This document shows positions 1 to 7,878 of a stretch of DNA of 64,000 nt, one piece after another (the first letter of the stretch is position 1; each line of letters begins with the position of its first letter). The notes beneath the pieces are model-generated. The model made no database searches. It worked only from the letters and a program-made list of their open reading frames with translations, and was not told the DNA's origin. The position numbers and the translations under genes are program-made. Source of the DNA: Chromatiaceae bacterium (lineage in GTDB: Bacteria > Pseudomonadota > Gammaproteobacteria > Chromatiales > Chromatiaceae); assembly GCA_024235415.1 (NCBI GenBank), contig JACKML010000008.1, forward strand, positions 97,711 through 161,710, given 5' to 3'.

Positions 1-110
1 ACGGTGATGCGGGCCCCGTATCGCTCGGCAAGGTCCTGTGCAATGGCGATCGCCCGCGACGTAAGCTCGGTCTCTTCGAGATCGATGGGAAGCAGAATTT
101 CCTTAAACAT
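1..110 (-). CDS. Universal stress protein (UspA family), N-terminal fragment
   Basis: Only the first 36 codons lie in the window; the gene runs off the left edge. The readable start, MFKEILLPIDLEE, followed by a helix ending in LAERYGARITV, is the usual first strand and helix of UspA-fold proteins. It lies just downstream of the TRAP permease and in the same direction. Some TRAP operons carry such a protein (TeaD of the ectoine TRAP system is the known example), where it binds ATP and modulates transport. The same role here is inferred from position. The ATP-binding motif near the C-terminus is outside the window. Confidence 0.8.
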   Translation of the reverse strand, partial: MFKEILLPIDLEETELTSRAIAIAQDLAERYGARIT

Positions 111-124
111 ATCAGATCTCCGAA

Positions 125-2746
125 TCAGGCCCGTTGGGGCACGGGTGCCGCAGAACCTTTGCGACGCAACTGCAAACGCCAGATCAGCGCCAGTAGGATC
201 AATGCCGGAATGAACATCAGGTGCTTCGGAGGCCGGTCAGCGTCCGCCTGCAGGTTGACAATCTCCCAGTCGAAATCGATCCCTACCCTTTGCGCCTCAC
301 TGCCAAACATCACGTTGTCAGCCAGCACCTTGCCATCATCCTCTCGAAGTTCGAGTCCCGCGTCGGCAAGGCGCTGCACACCATCGCCCGCTTTACCAAG
401 CGGCAACAACACCGTGCGGGTCATAAACTTGCCGTCCAGCGTTTCGCCCTGCACCACCATCTGCAGCTTTCCGTTTTCCGGGACCTTGGCAGCCTGTTGC
501 ACAAGCTGCGTCGCCGGAATCACTTCTGTTGGGGCATAGATCTCGTCCCACCAGAATCCCGGGCGGAAGAGCGTGAAGGCAACGAGCAGGAGTGCCAGTG
601 ATTCCCAGAGCCGGCTCTTGACCAGCCAATAACCCTGCGTGGCCGCTGCAAACAGCAACATGGCCACGGTCGCCGACGCAATAACAATGACGAGCTCAAA
701 CCAGGTATCGATACCGATCAGCAGCAACTGGGTGTTGAAGATGAACAGGAACGGCAGGATTGCTGTACGGATGTCGTACATGAAGCCCTGGATACCGGTC
801 TTGATCGGGTCGCTCTTGGCGATTGCCGCAGCCGCGAACGCAGCCAACCCCACCGGCGGTGTATCGTCCGCCAGTATCCCGAAGTAAAACACGAACATAT
901 GGACTGCGATCAATGGCACGATGATGCCGTTGATCGATGCCAACGACACCACCACAGGCGCCATCAGGCTGGACACCACGATGTAATTGGCGGTGGTGGG
1001 CAGCCCCATACCCAGGATAATGCAGATCATCGCGGTGAATATCAGCGCAGCCATCAGGTTGCCACCGGAGATGAATTCCACGAACTCGATCATCACCTGG
1101 CCAATGCCGGTCAGCGTGATGGTGCCGACAATGATGCCAGCCGCGGCGGTCGCGACACCGATGCCGATCATATTACGCGCACCGTGCGCAAGACCGTCAA
1201 TACACTCTGACAGGCCGCGCTGCACCTGACCCTGCATCTCGTTACCACGGAAGAATGCCAACAGGGGGCGTTGTGTCAGCACGATCACAATCATCAGCAC
1301 GGTGGCCCAGAATGCTGAAAGCCCGGGCGAGAAGCGTTCGACAATCAGGCACCACATCAGTACGACGATCGGCAGCAGAAAATAGAGCCCGGCCTTGACC
1401 GTCGGGCCTGTCTCCGGCAATTCGAGCACGGGGTCGTTCGGATCGTCCTGCTGCAATTCAGGATAGGCTGTCGCGTACTTCAATAGCCCTACGTAGGCAA
1501 TGGCGACCAATACCGCCACGATATAGATTGCCACATCACCGGCGAGGTCCTTTATCCAGCCGATACCGTAGTAGACGAAGAAACCGATCACGCAGGCACC
1601 TGACACGATGCCGGCGAACGTCATGAGCCGCTGCGCAATTGTCGCCTTGTGGCGCTTGGGCAAACCCTGCATGTTGGCCTTCAAGGCCTCGAGATGGACG
1701 ATGTAGAACAGCGCGATATATGAGATCACAGCGGGCAGGATCGCGGCCTTGATGACCTCGAGGTATGAGACACCGACGTACTCGATCATCAGGAACGCGG
1801 CAGCGCCCATCACGGGCGGGGTCAATTGGCCATTCGTCGACGCCGCCACCTCGACGGCTCCGGCCTTGGTACCCGGAAATCCGACGCGCTTCATCAGCGG
1901 GATCGTGAATGTACCCGTCGTGGCAACATTGGCGATCGACGAGCCCGAGATCAGCCCCGTCGTAGCCGAGGCAACAACTGCGGCCTTGGCCGGGCCACCC
2001 TTGAGGTGGCCAAGCAACGCAAACGCCACCTTGATGAAGTAGTTGCCGGCTCCGGCCTGTTCAAGCATTGCGCCGAACAGAACGAACAGGAAAACAAAAC
2101 TGGTGGAGACCCCCAGCGCGATGCCAAACACGCCTTCCGTCGTCAGCCATTGGTGCGACATGACCTTGCTCAGGCTCTGGCCCTTGTGCGCGATCACGTC
2201 CGGCATATAGGGACCGCCGAAGGTGTAGGCGAGGAACACGATCGCGACAATCATCAGGGGTGGCCCAAGCGCCCGACGAGTTGCCTCGAGCAGAATCACC
2301 ATGCCGGTAACGGCCGTCACCAGGTCGAACGTGGTTGGAGAACCGGATCGACCTGCCAAATCATTGTAAAAAATAAAGATATAAGCGGCGCTGAAGGCGC
2401 CGAGTGCCGCGAGAATCCAGTCCGTCACCGGAATACGGTCGCGTGGTGACCGCTTGAATGCCGGGAAAGCCGTGAATGCAAGGAAGATCGCGAATGCCAG
2501 GTGAATGGCCCTTGCCTCGGTGTTGTTGAACACACCGAATCCGAACAGAAATGGTAGCGGTGATGCATACCAGAGCTGAAACAATGACCAGGCCAACGGC
2601 ACACCAAACAACAACTTGCCTGGCACACCCCCGGGATGGCGTGCGCCAGTATCAACCTGCGCGACCAGGTCCTGCGCATCCTCCAGTACGGGATCAGGTT
2701 TTTTTTCCGCCACGTTCCCCCCCACGGCACCAGTAATTCGATGCAC
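125..2746 (-). CDS. TRAP transporter fused permease (DctQM), TAXI type
   Basis: An inner-membrane permease of about 860-873 residues in which the small (DctQ) and large (DctM) subunits are fused, as is normal for TAXI-type TRAP systems. It drives uptake of a small organic anion or amino acid with a cation gradient. It is hydrophobic throughout. Conserved DctM segments are visible, such as GLISGSSIANVATTGTFTIP near residue 270 and a second GMGLPTTANYIV repeat near residue 590. The last 170 residues form a DUF3394-like tail ending in one more membrane helix. GTG at 2746 opens the frame, but GTG at 2713, just after a run of G, would give the natural N-terminus VAEKKPDPV. The binding-protein gene lies upstream and the stress protein downstream. 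Confidence 0.93.
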   Translation of the reverse strand: MHRITGAVGGNVAEKKPDPVLEDAQDLVAQVDTGARHPGGVPGKLLFGVPLAWSLFQLWYASPLPFLFGFGVFNNTEARAIHLAFAIFLAFTAFPAFKRSPRDRIPVTDWILAALGAFSAAYIFIFYNDLAGRSGSPTTFDLVTAVTGMVILLEATRRALGPPLMIVAIVFLAYTFGGPYMPDVIAHKGQSLSKVMSHQWLTTEGVFGIALGVSTSFVFLFVLFGAMLEQAGAGNYFIKVAFALLGHLKGGPAKAAVVASATTGLISGSSIANVATTGTFTIPLMKRVGFPGTKAGAVEVAASTNGQLTPPVMGAAAFLMIEYVGVSYLEVIKAAILPAVISYIALFYIVHLEALKANMQGLPKRHKATIAQRLMTFAGIVSGACVIGFFVYYGIGWIKDLAGDVAIYIVAVLVAIAYVGLLKYATAYPELQQDDPNDPVLELPETGPTVKAGLYFLLPIVVLMWCLIVERFSPGLSAFWATVLMIVIVLTQRPLLAFFRGNEMQGQVQRGLSECIDGLAHGARNMIGIGVATAAAGIIVGTITLTGIGQVMIEFVEFISGGNLMAALIFTAMICIILGMGLPTTANYIVVSSLMAPVVVSLASINGIIVPLIAVHMFVFYFGILADDTPPVGLAAFAAAAIAKSDPIKTGIQGFMYDIRTAILPFLFIFNTQLLLIGIDTWFELVIVIASATVAMLLFAAATQGYWLVKSRLWESLALLLVAFTLFRPGFWWDEIYAPTEVIPATQLVQQAAKVPENGKLQMVVQGETLDGKFMTRTVLLPLGKAGDGVQRLADAGLELREDDGKVLADNVMFGSEAQRVGIDFDWEIVNLQADADRPPKHLMFIPALILLALIWRLQLRRKGSAAPVPQRA

Positions 2747-2824
2747 CTTGTTGTGTTATGGCCGACAGGCAGGGTGGCGCGGTTGTCGTGACCCCCGCGT
2801 GGCCCGCACATGCCGATCGCACAG

Positions 2825-2859
2825 TCCCGACCGGCGGCGCGAAAGCCGCCAGCCCGGGA
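2825..2859 (-). other. Stem-loop between TRAP binding-protein and permease genes
   Basis: A strong GC-rich inverted repeat: TCCCG and then CTGGCGGC pair with GCCGCCGG and CGGGA around a short TTTCGC loop. It follows the binding-protein stop codon and has no U-tract, so it is unlikely to be a full terminator. Such hairpins often protect the upstream message so that more binding protein than permease is made. That role is inferred. Confidence 0.5.
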
Positions 2860-2872
2860 CACCTCTACAGGC

Positions 2873-3844
2873 TTAGATGAGACCTGCTTCCTTGTAGTAC
2901 TTCATCGCGCCATCATGCAGTGGTGCAGACAGCCCTTCCCTGACCATCTCCTCTTTCGTCAGATGCTCGAAAGACGGATGCAGCTTGCGGAAATCGTCGA
3001 AATTGTCGAATACCGCCTTGACCACCTGGTACACAGTCTCTGCCGGGGTTTTCGTTGAGGAGACGAAGGTCGCGGCGACACCGAAGGTCGATACATCATC
3101 GGGGCTGCCGGTATACATGCCGCCTGGAATGACTGCCTTGCGGTAGTAGGAATTATCGGCAACCAGCTTGTCGATCTCCGGCCCGGTGACCGGTACCAGC
3201 ACCGTGTCACACGAGGTGGTGGCCTCTTTGATCGAACCGTTCGGATGGCCGGCGACGTAGACCATCGCATCGATCTTGTTGTCGCACAGGGCCTGCGACT
3301 GCTCTGCGGCCTTCAGTTCCGACACCAGTTTGAAGTCGTCGTTGGTCCAGCCCTTGGCCGCCATCACGACTTCCATCGTGCCGCGCTGACCGGAGCCAGG
3401 GTTACCGATATTCACACGCTTGCCTTTCAGATCATCGAAGGTCTTGATCCCGGAATCCGCGCGGGCGACCACAGTGAAAGGCTCGGGGTGGATGGAGAAC
3501 ACGGCGCGCAATTCTGCATTGGCGCCTTGTTCCGCAAACTTGTCGGTACCGTGATAGGCATGGTACTGCCAGTCCGACTGGGCAACGCCCATGTCCAGCT
3601 CACCCGCGCGAATGGTGTTGAGGTTGTAAACCGAACCACCAGTCGACTCGACCGAACACCGGACACCGTGCTCCTTACGGCCCTTGTTCACCAGACGGCA
3701 GATTGCCCCACCAGTCGGGTAATACACACCAGTGACACCACCTGTGCCGATCGTAATAAAGGTTTCTGCGCTCGCCGTGCCAACCGCGCCCAGACCCAAT
3801 CCGGCAACCAGCGATGCACCAAACAACAGCTTTCTTCCAAACAT
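2873..3844 (-). CDS. TRAP transporter periplasmic binding protein, TAXI family
   Basis: A 323-residue periplasmic solute receptor. The N-terminus is a classic Sec signal peptide (MFGRKLL, a hydrophobic core, then TASA before ETFITIG). The mature start [20 protein letters not shown] is the signature of the TAXI (TAM-FLT-like) family, which includes receptors for glutamate and related acids. It lies 126 bp before the fused permease, to which it would deliver substrate, and 84 bp after gabT. The neighbourhood suggests GABA, glutamate or a related amino acid as ligand, but the sequence alone does not prove this. The length is normal and no defect is visible. Confidence 0.93.
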   Translation of the reverse strand: MFGRKLLFGASLVAGLGLGAVGTASAETFITIGTGGVTGVYYPTGGAICRLVNKGRKEHGVRCSVESTGGSVYNLNTIRAGELDMGVAQSDWQYHAYHGTDKFAEQGANAELRAVFSIHPEPFTVVARADSGIKTFDDLKGKRVNIGNPGSGQRGTMEVVMAAKGWTNDDFKLVSELKAAEQSQALCDNKIDAMVYVAGHPNGSIKEATTSCDTVLVPVTGPEIDKLVADNSYYRKAVIPGGMYTGSPDDVSTFGVAATFVSSTKTPAETVYQVVKAVFDNFDDFRKLHPSFEHLTKEEMVREGLSAPLHDGAMKYYKEAGLI

Positions 3845-3928
3845 TGGATGTTCCTCCTCGTCTTATCTTCGGCTCCACGAGTGGAGCCACCTTTGTCATT
3901 CAATGGTCACGAGTGACCCAGCCGCACC

Positions 3929-5215
3929 TCATCCCTGGACCAGGGACTCAAGGCAACCTTCGATGATGTCCAGACCCTCGTCGACCACTTCATTGGAACC
4001 CGTTATGGGCACCAGGATCCGAATCACATTGCCGTACATACCGCACGACAAAAGGATCAAACCACGCTCGGCCGCCTTCACCACCAGTTGACGCGTGAGA
4101 TCGGCATCTGCGACCGGTTTGCCATCGACCGTCTTGAACAGTTCCATCGCGACCATGGACCCGAGTCCACGCACGTCGCCGATGCATGCGTAGCTCTGCG
4201 CCATCGAACGCAGGCGCGAGATCAGGCGTTCACCCAGCGCAAGACTGCGTTCGAGGATACCCTCCTCCTCGAACACATCAAGTACAGCCAATGCCGCGGC
4301 ACAACCCAGTGGGCTGCCTGCATAGGTCCCACCTAGTCCACCAGGGCCAACGCTGTCCATGATGTCGGCACGCCCGACGACAGCCGAGATCGGAAATCCA
4401 CCGGCGATGCTCTTGGCCAGCGTCGTCAGGTCGGGAACAACGCCACTGTGTTCCATCGCAAACAGCCTGCCGGTCCGCCCGGCGCCAGCCTGGACCTCAT
4501 CCGCAATCAGCAGGATGCCGTGGTCGTCGCACAGTGCGCGCAGGCGTTTGAGGAACTCGGGTGGCGCGACATAGAAGCCGCCCTCGCCCTGCACCGGTTC
4601 GATGATGATCGCGGCCACGCGTGCCGGCTCGACATCTGCCTTGAACAGATTGTTGACCGCGGCCATCGACTGATCAACGGAAATGCCATGCACCTCGATC
4701 GGGAATGGCGCATGGTAGATCTCACCTGGAAAAGGACCGAACCCCGCCTTGTACGGGACCACCTTGCCGGTCAATCCCAGCGTCATCATCGTGCGTCCGT
4801 GATATCCACCGTTGAATGCAATGACGGCGGGGCGGCCTGTGTGCGCCCGCGCGATCTTGACCGCGTTCTCGACCGCTTCCGCACCCGTGGTCAAAAACAG
4901 GGTCTTGTTCGGTGCATCGCCAGGTGCAAGGCTGTTCAGTCGCTCTGCCAGGGCCACGTAGGGCTCATAGGGCAACACCTGGAAACAGGTGTGCGTGTAT
5001 TGCTCCATCTGGCGCTGCACCGCCGCCATGACCTTGGGATGGCGGTGCCCCGTATTGAGTACGCCAATACCGCCGGCAAAATCGATGTAACGCCGGCCGT
5101 CGACATCCCAGACCTCGGCATTCTCGGCGCGCTCGGCATAGATGTTGTGCATGTTCGCCACGCCGCGCGCAACAGCCAGGTTGCGACGGGCAAGAAGGTC
5201 AGCATTCTTCGTCAT
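3929..5215 (-). CDS. gabT: 4-aminobutyrate aminotransferase
   Basis: A 428-residue class III (fold type I) PLP enzyme that moves the amino group of 4-aminobutyrate to 2-oxoglutarate, giving succinate semialdehyde and glutamate. The Schiff-base lysine is K268 in TTLAKSIAGGFPIS and the pyridine-binding aspartate is D239 in LLIADEVQ. Both fall at the numbers used for E. coli GabT, which supports the start chosen. The FAGGIGVLNTGH and TTGAEAVENAVKIAR segments are also typical. It is transcribed after gabD with a 60-bp gap and before the TRAP receptor, so the operon both imports and degrades the substrate. Other omega-amino acids such as 5-aminovalerate could also be used. Confidence 0.95.
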   Translation of the reverse strand: MTKNADLLARRNLAVARGVANMHNIYAERAENAEVWDVDGRRYIDFAGGIGVLNTGHRHPKVMAAVQRQMEQYTHTCFQVLPYEPYVALAERLNSLAPGDAPNKTLFLTTGAEAVENAVKIARAHTGRPAVIAFNGGYHGRTMMTLGLTGKVVPYKAGFGPFPGEIYHAPFPIEVHGISVDQSMAAVNNLFKADVEPARVAAIIIEPVQGEGGFYVAPPEFLKRLRALCDDHGILLIADEVQAGAGRTGRLFAMEHSGVVPDLTTLAKSIAGGFPISAVVGRADIMDSVGPGGLGGTYAGSPLGCAAALAVLDVFEEEGILERSLALGERLISRLRSMAQSYACIGDVRGLGSMVAMELFKTVDGKPVADADLTRQLVVKAAERGLILLSCGMYGNVIRILVPITGSNEVVDEGLDIIEGCLESLVQG

Positions 5216-5275
5216 GTCAAATCAGCCTTGTCAGTTTTCCCTGATTGATTCGTTTGAACGGGCGCTGTGGCCGCA

Positions 5276-6739
5276 TCAGGCGTCAATGCCGCCGAGACAC
5301 AGGTACTTGATTTCGAGATACTCCTCGATGCCGTACTTCGAGCCTTCACGCCCGATACCCGACGATTTCACGCCCCCGAACGGTGCAATCTCATTCGAGA
5401 TTATCCCGGCATTGATTCCGACCATCCCGTACTCCAGCGCCTCCGCCACCCGCCAGATACGCGCCAGATCCCTGCTATAAAAATAAGACGCAAGCCCGTA
5501 CTCGGTATCGTTGGCCATATCGATGGCCTCCCGCTCGGTCTTGAAGCGGAACAGCGGCGCCAGAGGCCCGAATGTCTCTTCGCTCGCGACAGCCATCGAT
5601 CGACTCACCCCGGTCAGCACAGTCGGCTGGAAGAATGTCCCGCCCAGTGAGTGCCGCGCACCCCCCGTCGTCACCTTCGCACCTTTGCCCAACGCATCGG
5701 CAATGTGCGTCTCGACCTTCCTGACCGCCGCCTCGTTGATCAGCGGCCCTTGCGCCACCCCGTCTTCGAGGCCGTTGCCAACCTTGAGCCCAGTCGTTAC
5801 TGCCTCGGAAAACTTGCGCGCAAACTCATCATAGACGGCATCCTGCACCAGGAAGCGGTTGGCGCAGACACAGGTCTGTCCGCTATTACGATATTTCGAG
5901 GCGAGCGCACCCTCGACAGCCGCATCCACGTCGGCGTCATCGAATACGATAAACGGGGCGTTGCCACCGAGTTCCAGCGAGACTTTCTTGACTGTGCTGG
6001 CACACTGCTGCATCAGCAGCTTGCCGACCGCGGTCGATCCAGTGAAGCTGAGCTTGCGCACGATCGGGCTTGACGTCATCTCGCCGCCGATCGCCTTCGC
6101 ATCACCTGTCACGACGTTGAGGACGCCAGCAGGAATGCCAGCGCGCTCAGCCAGTTCGCACAGTGCCAGCGCGGAGTACGGCGTCTCCAGCGCAGGCTTG
6201 ATAACCATCGTGCAACCGGCCGCGAGCGCGGCGCCCGCCTTGCGCGTGATCATGGCGGCCGGAAAGTTCCATGGCGTGATCGCCACGCAGACACCGATCG
6301 GTTGCTTGATGACGATGATCCGCTTGTCCGCCTGGTGCTGCGGGATCACGTCGCCGTAGACACGCTTGGCCTCCTCGGCAAACCACTCGATGAACGACGC
6401 CGCGTACGCGACCTCGCCACGTGCCTCGGCCAGCGGCTTGCCCTGTTCCGTGGTCATGATCAGCGCCAGGTCATTTTGATTGGCCATGATCAGCTCGAAC
6501 CAGGCACGCATTCTGTGCGCACGTTCTTTCGCGGTCAGTGCACGCCACTTGGGCAGCGCGGCTTCGGCCGCCACAAGCGCCCGACGTGTGTCGTCAGCAC
6601 CGCAATTGGGGACAGTGCCGATCAACTCACCACTCGCCGGGTTGGTCACTGCCGCGGTCGCACCGTCCTGCGCGCCGGACCAAGCGCCATCCACATAACA
6701 GAGCTGTCGAAAAAGATTGCCATTGATCAGACCGCGCAA
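5276..6739 (-). CDS. gabD: Succinate-semialdehyde dehydrogenase (NAD(P)+)
   Basis: An aldehyde dehydrogenase that oxidises the product of GabT to succinate, completing GABA breakdown into the TCA cycle. The active-site cysteine is in NSGQTCVCANRF and the general-base glutamate in VSLELGGNAPF. The family start resembles INGNLFRQLCYVDGAW here. The frame opens at 6820, but the first 27 residues are unlike the family. TTG at 6739, preceded by GGGAG nine bases upstream, gives a 487-residue protein of normal size and is preferred; CTG at 6730 is another option. It is the first gene of the minus-strand operon and diverges from the XRE-cupin regulator. Confidence 0.92.
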   Translation of the reverse strand: MRGLINGNLFRQLCYVDGAWSGAQDGATAAVTNPASGELIGTVPNCGADDTRRALVAAEAALPKWRALTAKERAHRMRAWFELIMANQNDLALIMTTEQGKPLAEARGEVAYAASFIEWFAEEAKRVYGDVIPQHQADKRIIVIKQPIGVCVAITPWNFPAAMITRKAGAALAAGCTMVIKPALETPYSALALCELAERAGIPAGVLNVVTGDAKAIGGEMTSSPIVRKLSFTGSTAVGKLLMQQCASTVKKVSLELGGNAPFIVFDDADVDAAVEGALASKYRNSGQTCVCANRFLVQDAVYDEFARKFSEAVTTGLKVGNGLEDGVAQGPLINEAAVRKVETHIADALGKGAKVTTGGARHSLGGTFFQPTVLTGVSRSMAVASEETFGPLAPLFRFKTEREAIDMANDTEYGLASYFYSRDLARIWRVAEALEYGMVGINAGIISNEIAPFGGVKSSGIGREGSKYGIEEYLEIKYLCLGGIDA

Positions 6740-6820
6740 CTTGTTGAACTCCCGTATTCGTTGATTCCGTCCGCCGGCGAAAAACCCCTGTCCGCCCGCC
6801 CCGATAACGGCCCACTTCAT

Positions 6821-7173
6821 TCAGTCCGGCCGCTCGCCGGCACCGCGAACCCGCCATGGAACTCGGCAGCGTCGGCTTTTTTTGAGCCTAGCAGGGCTTA
6901 ATTTTTTAAACAACCCGCCTTTGAATCGCACTTTGTTCTTGCGTCTCGTGGAGCGCAATTCCGGGGACGAGGAAATACCACACAATGATTATCTTTTAAT
7001 AGCAGTCTCTTATATAAGGAGATACCGATCGCATGACGGGTATCGCGGCGAAGCGACAGACCCAATGACGCAAGAAACTTGACAAGACTGCTTAATATTT
7101 CAAACATTGTTCTCAACGACACCCGGGGTGGTGAACCATTCGCAGCAACCAGCAACCAGGGGGAACAGGTAAC
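6821..7173. promoter_or_regulatory. Divergent control region between gabD and the XRE-cupin regulator
   Basis: About 350 bp with no gene and visibly more A+T than its neighbours. It holds a sigma-70-like promoter reading toward gabD, listed separately. A 10-bp perfect palindrome, CTTATATAAG, lies at 7009-7018. A TTGACA hexamer at 7079-7084 faces the regulator, but without a good -10 at the right distance. A short symmetric AACATTGTT lies at 7103-7111. One or more of these could bind the divergently encoded repressor. No RNA structure or small gene was recognised. Confidence 0.5.
6885..6913 (-). promoter_or_regulatory. Candidate sigma-70 promoter for the gabD operon
   Basis: On the minus strand TTGTTT (6908-6913) is followed after exactly 17 bp by TAGGCT (6885-6890), a fair match to the -35 and -10 consensus. 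Transcription would start near 6878, giving a leader of roughly 140 nt before the preferred gabD start. Predicted by eye only. Confidence 0.4.
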
Positions 7174-7716
7174 TTGGACGTCGGATCCCGCCTCAAGGCG
7201 GCTCGCCAGATGAAGGGGCTATCACAACGTTCACTTGCCCGATTGTCGGGGGTGAACAACGGCACGATATCGCTGATTGAGCAGAACAAAGTCAGCCCAT
7301 CGGTCTCGTCGCTCAAGCGTCTGCTCAAGCCATGTTCCATGTCCCTGGGCGAGTTCTTCGACGATCAGACGTTCGAGAAGGAAAAGTTCTTTTTCCGCGC
7401 CGGGGAATTGACGGAGTTTCAATCGGGCGATGTCGTATTCCGCCAGATAAAGCCGAACATTCCGGGGCGGAAGATGCAGGTCATGCACGAGCGGTACCTG
7501 CCGAAGGGAGACACCGGGGAACGCATGCTCACCCACGCTGGCGAAGAGGCGGGCTTCGTGCTCAAGGGCACGGTAGAGGTCACCGTGGGCAACGAGACGG
7601 TCTCATTATCGGCTGGCGAGGCCTATTACTTCGACAGCAGCATCCCGCACCGCTTCCGCAACCAGGGAGATGAAGAATGCGAAATCGTCAGCGTCTGTAC
7701 ACCGCCCTCGTTCTGA
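7174..7716 (+). CDS. XRE-family regulator with C-terminal cupin domain (PuuR-like)
   Basis: A 180-residue transcription factor. Residues 1-60 form a helix-turn-helix of the XRE/Cro type (SRLKAARQMKGLSQRSLARL, then NNGTISLIEQNK). Residues about 105-178 form a small cupin with HAGEEAGFVLKG and FDSSIPHRFRN, which would bind a small ligand. This architecture is that of PuuR, the repressor of putrescine-to-GABA genes in E. coli, and of related amino-acid regulators. The start is TTG at 7174, after GGGGGAACAG. It lies between the gab operon and the decarboxylase cluster, so it could control both. The ligand is not known; a polyamine, GABA or a pathway intermediate is a reasonable guess. Confidence 0.88.
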   Translation: MDVGSRLKAARQMKGLSQRSLARLSGVNNGTISLIEQNKVSPSVSSLKRLLKPCSMSLGEFFDDQTFEKEKFFFRAGELTEFQSGDVVFRQIKPNIPGRKMQVMHERYLPKGDTGERMLTHAGEEAGFVLKGTVEVTVGNETVSLSAGEAYYFDSSIPHRFRNQGDEECEIVSVCTPPSF

Positions 7717-7878
7717 ACGGATAGCGGTACCCCCGTCTTTCGCCACTCTGATTGCGGAAGCACCGACAAACACACGAACAACTGCATCAGGGAAAGGCAC
7801 ATCCCGCTTCCCTGCTTCTGCGGATTCCGCAGCTGATGCAATCCGGTACCTGGATGAGCGCATTGAGGAAGAGTGAGT

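Noticed and set aside
7717..7878. Small gene in the gap before the decarboxylase
   Set aside because: Short frames exist, but none has a ribosome site or stays distinct from the regulator's downstream region.
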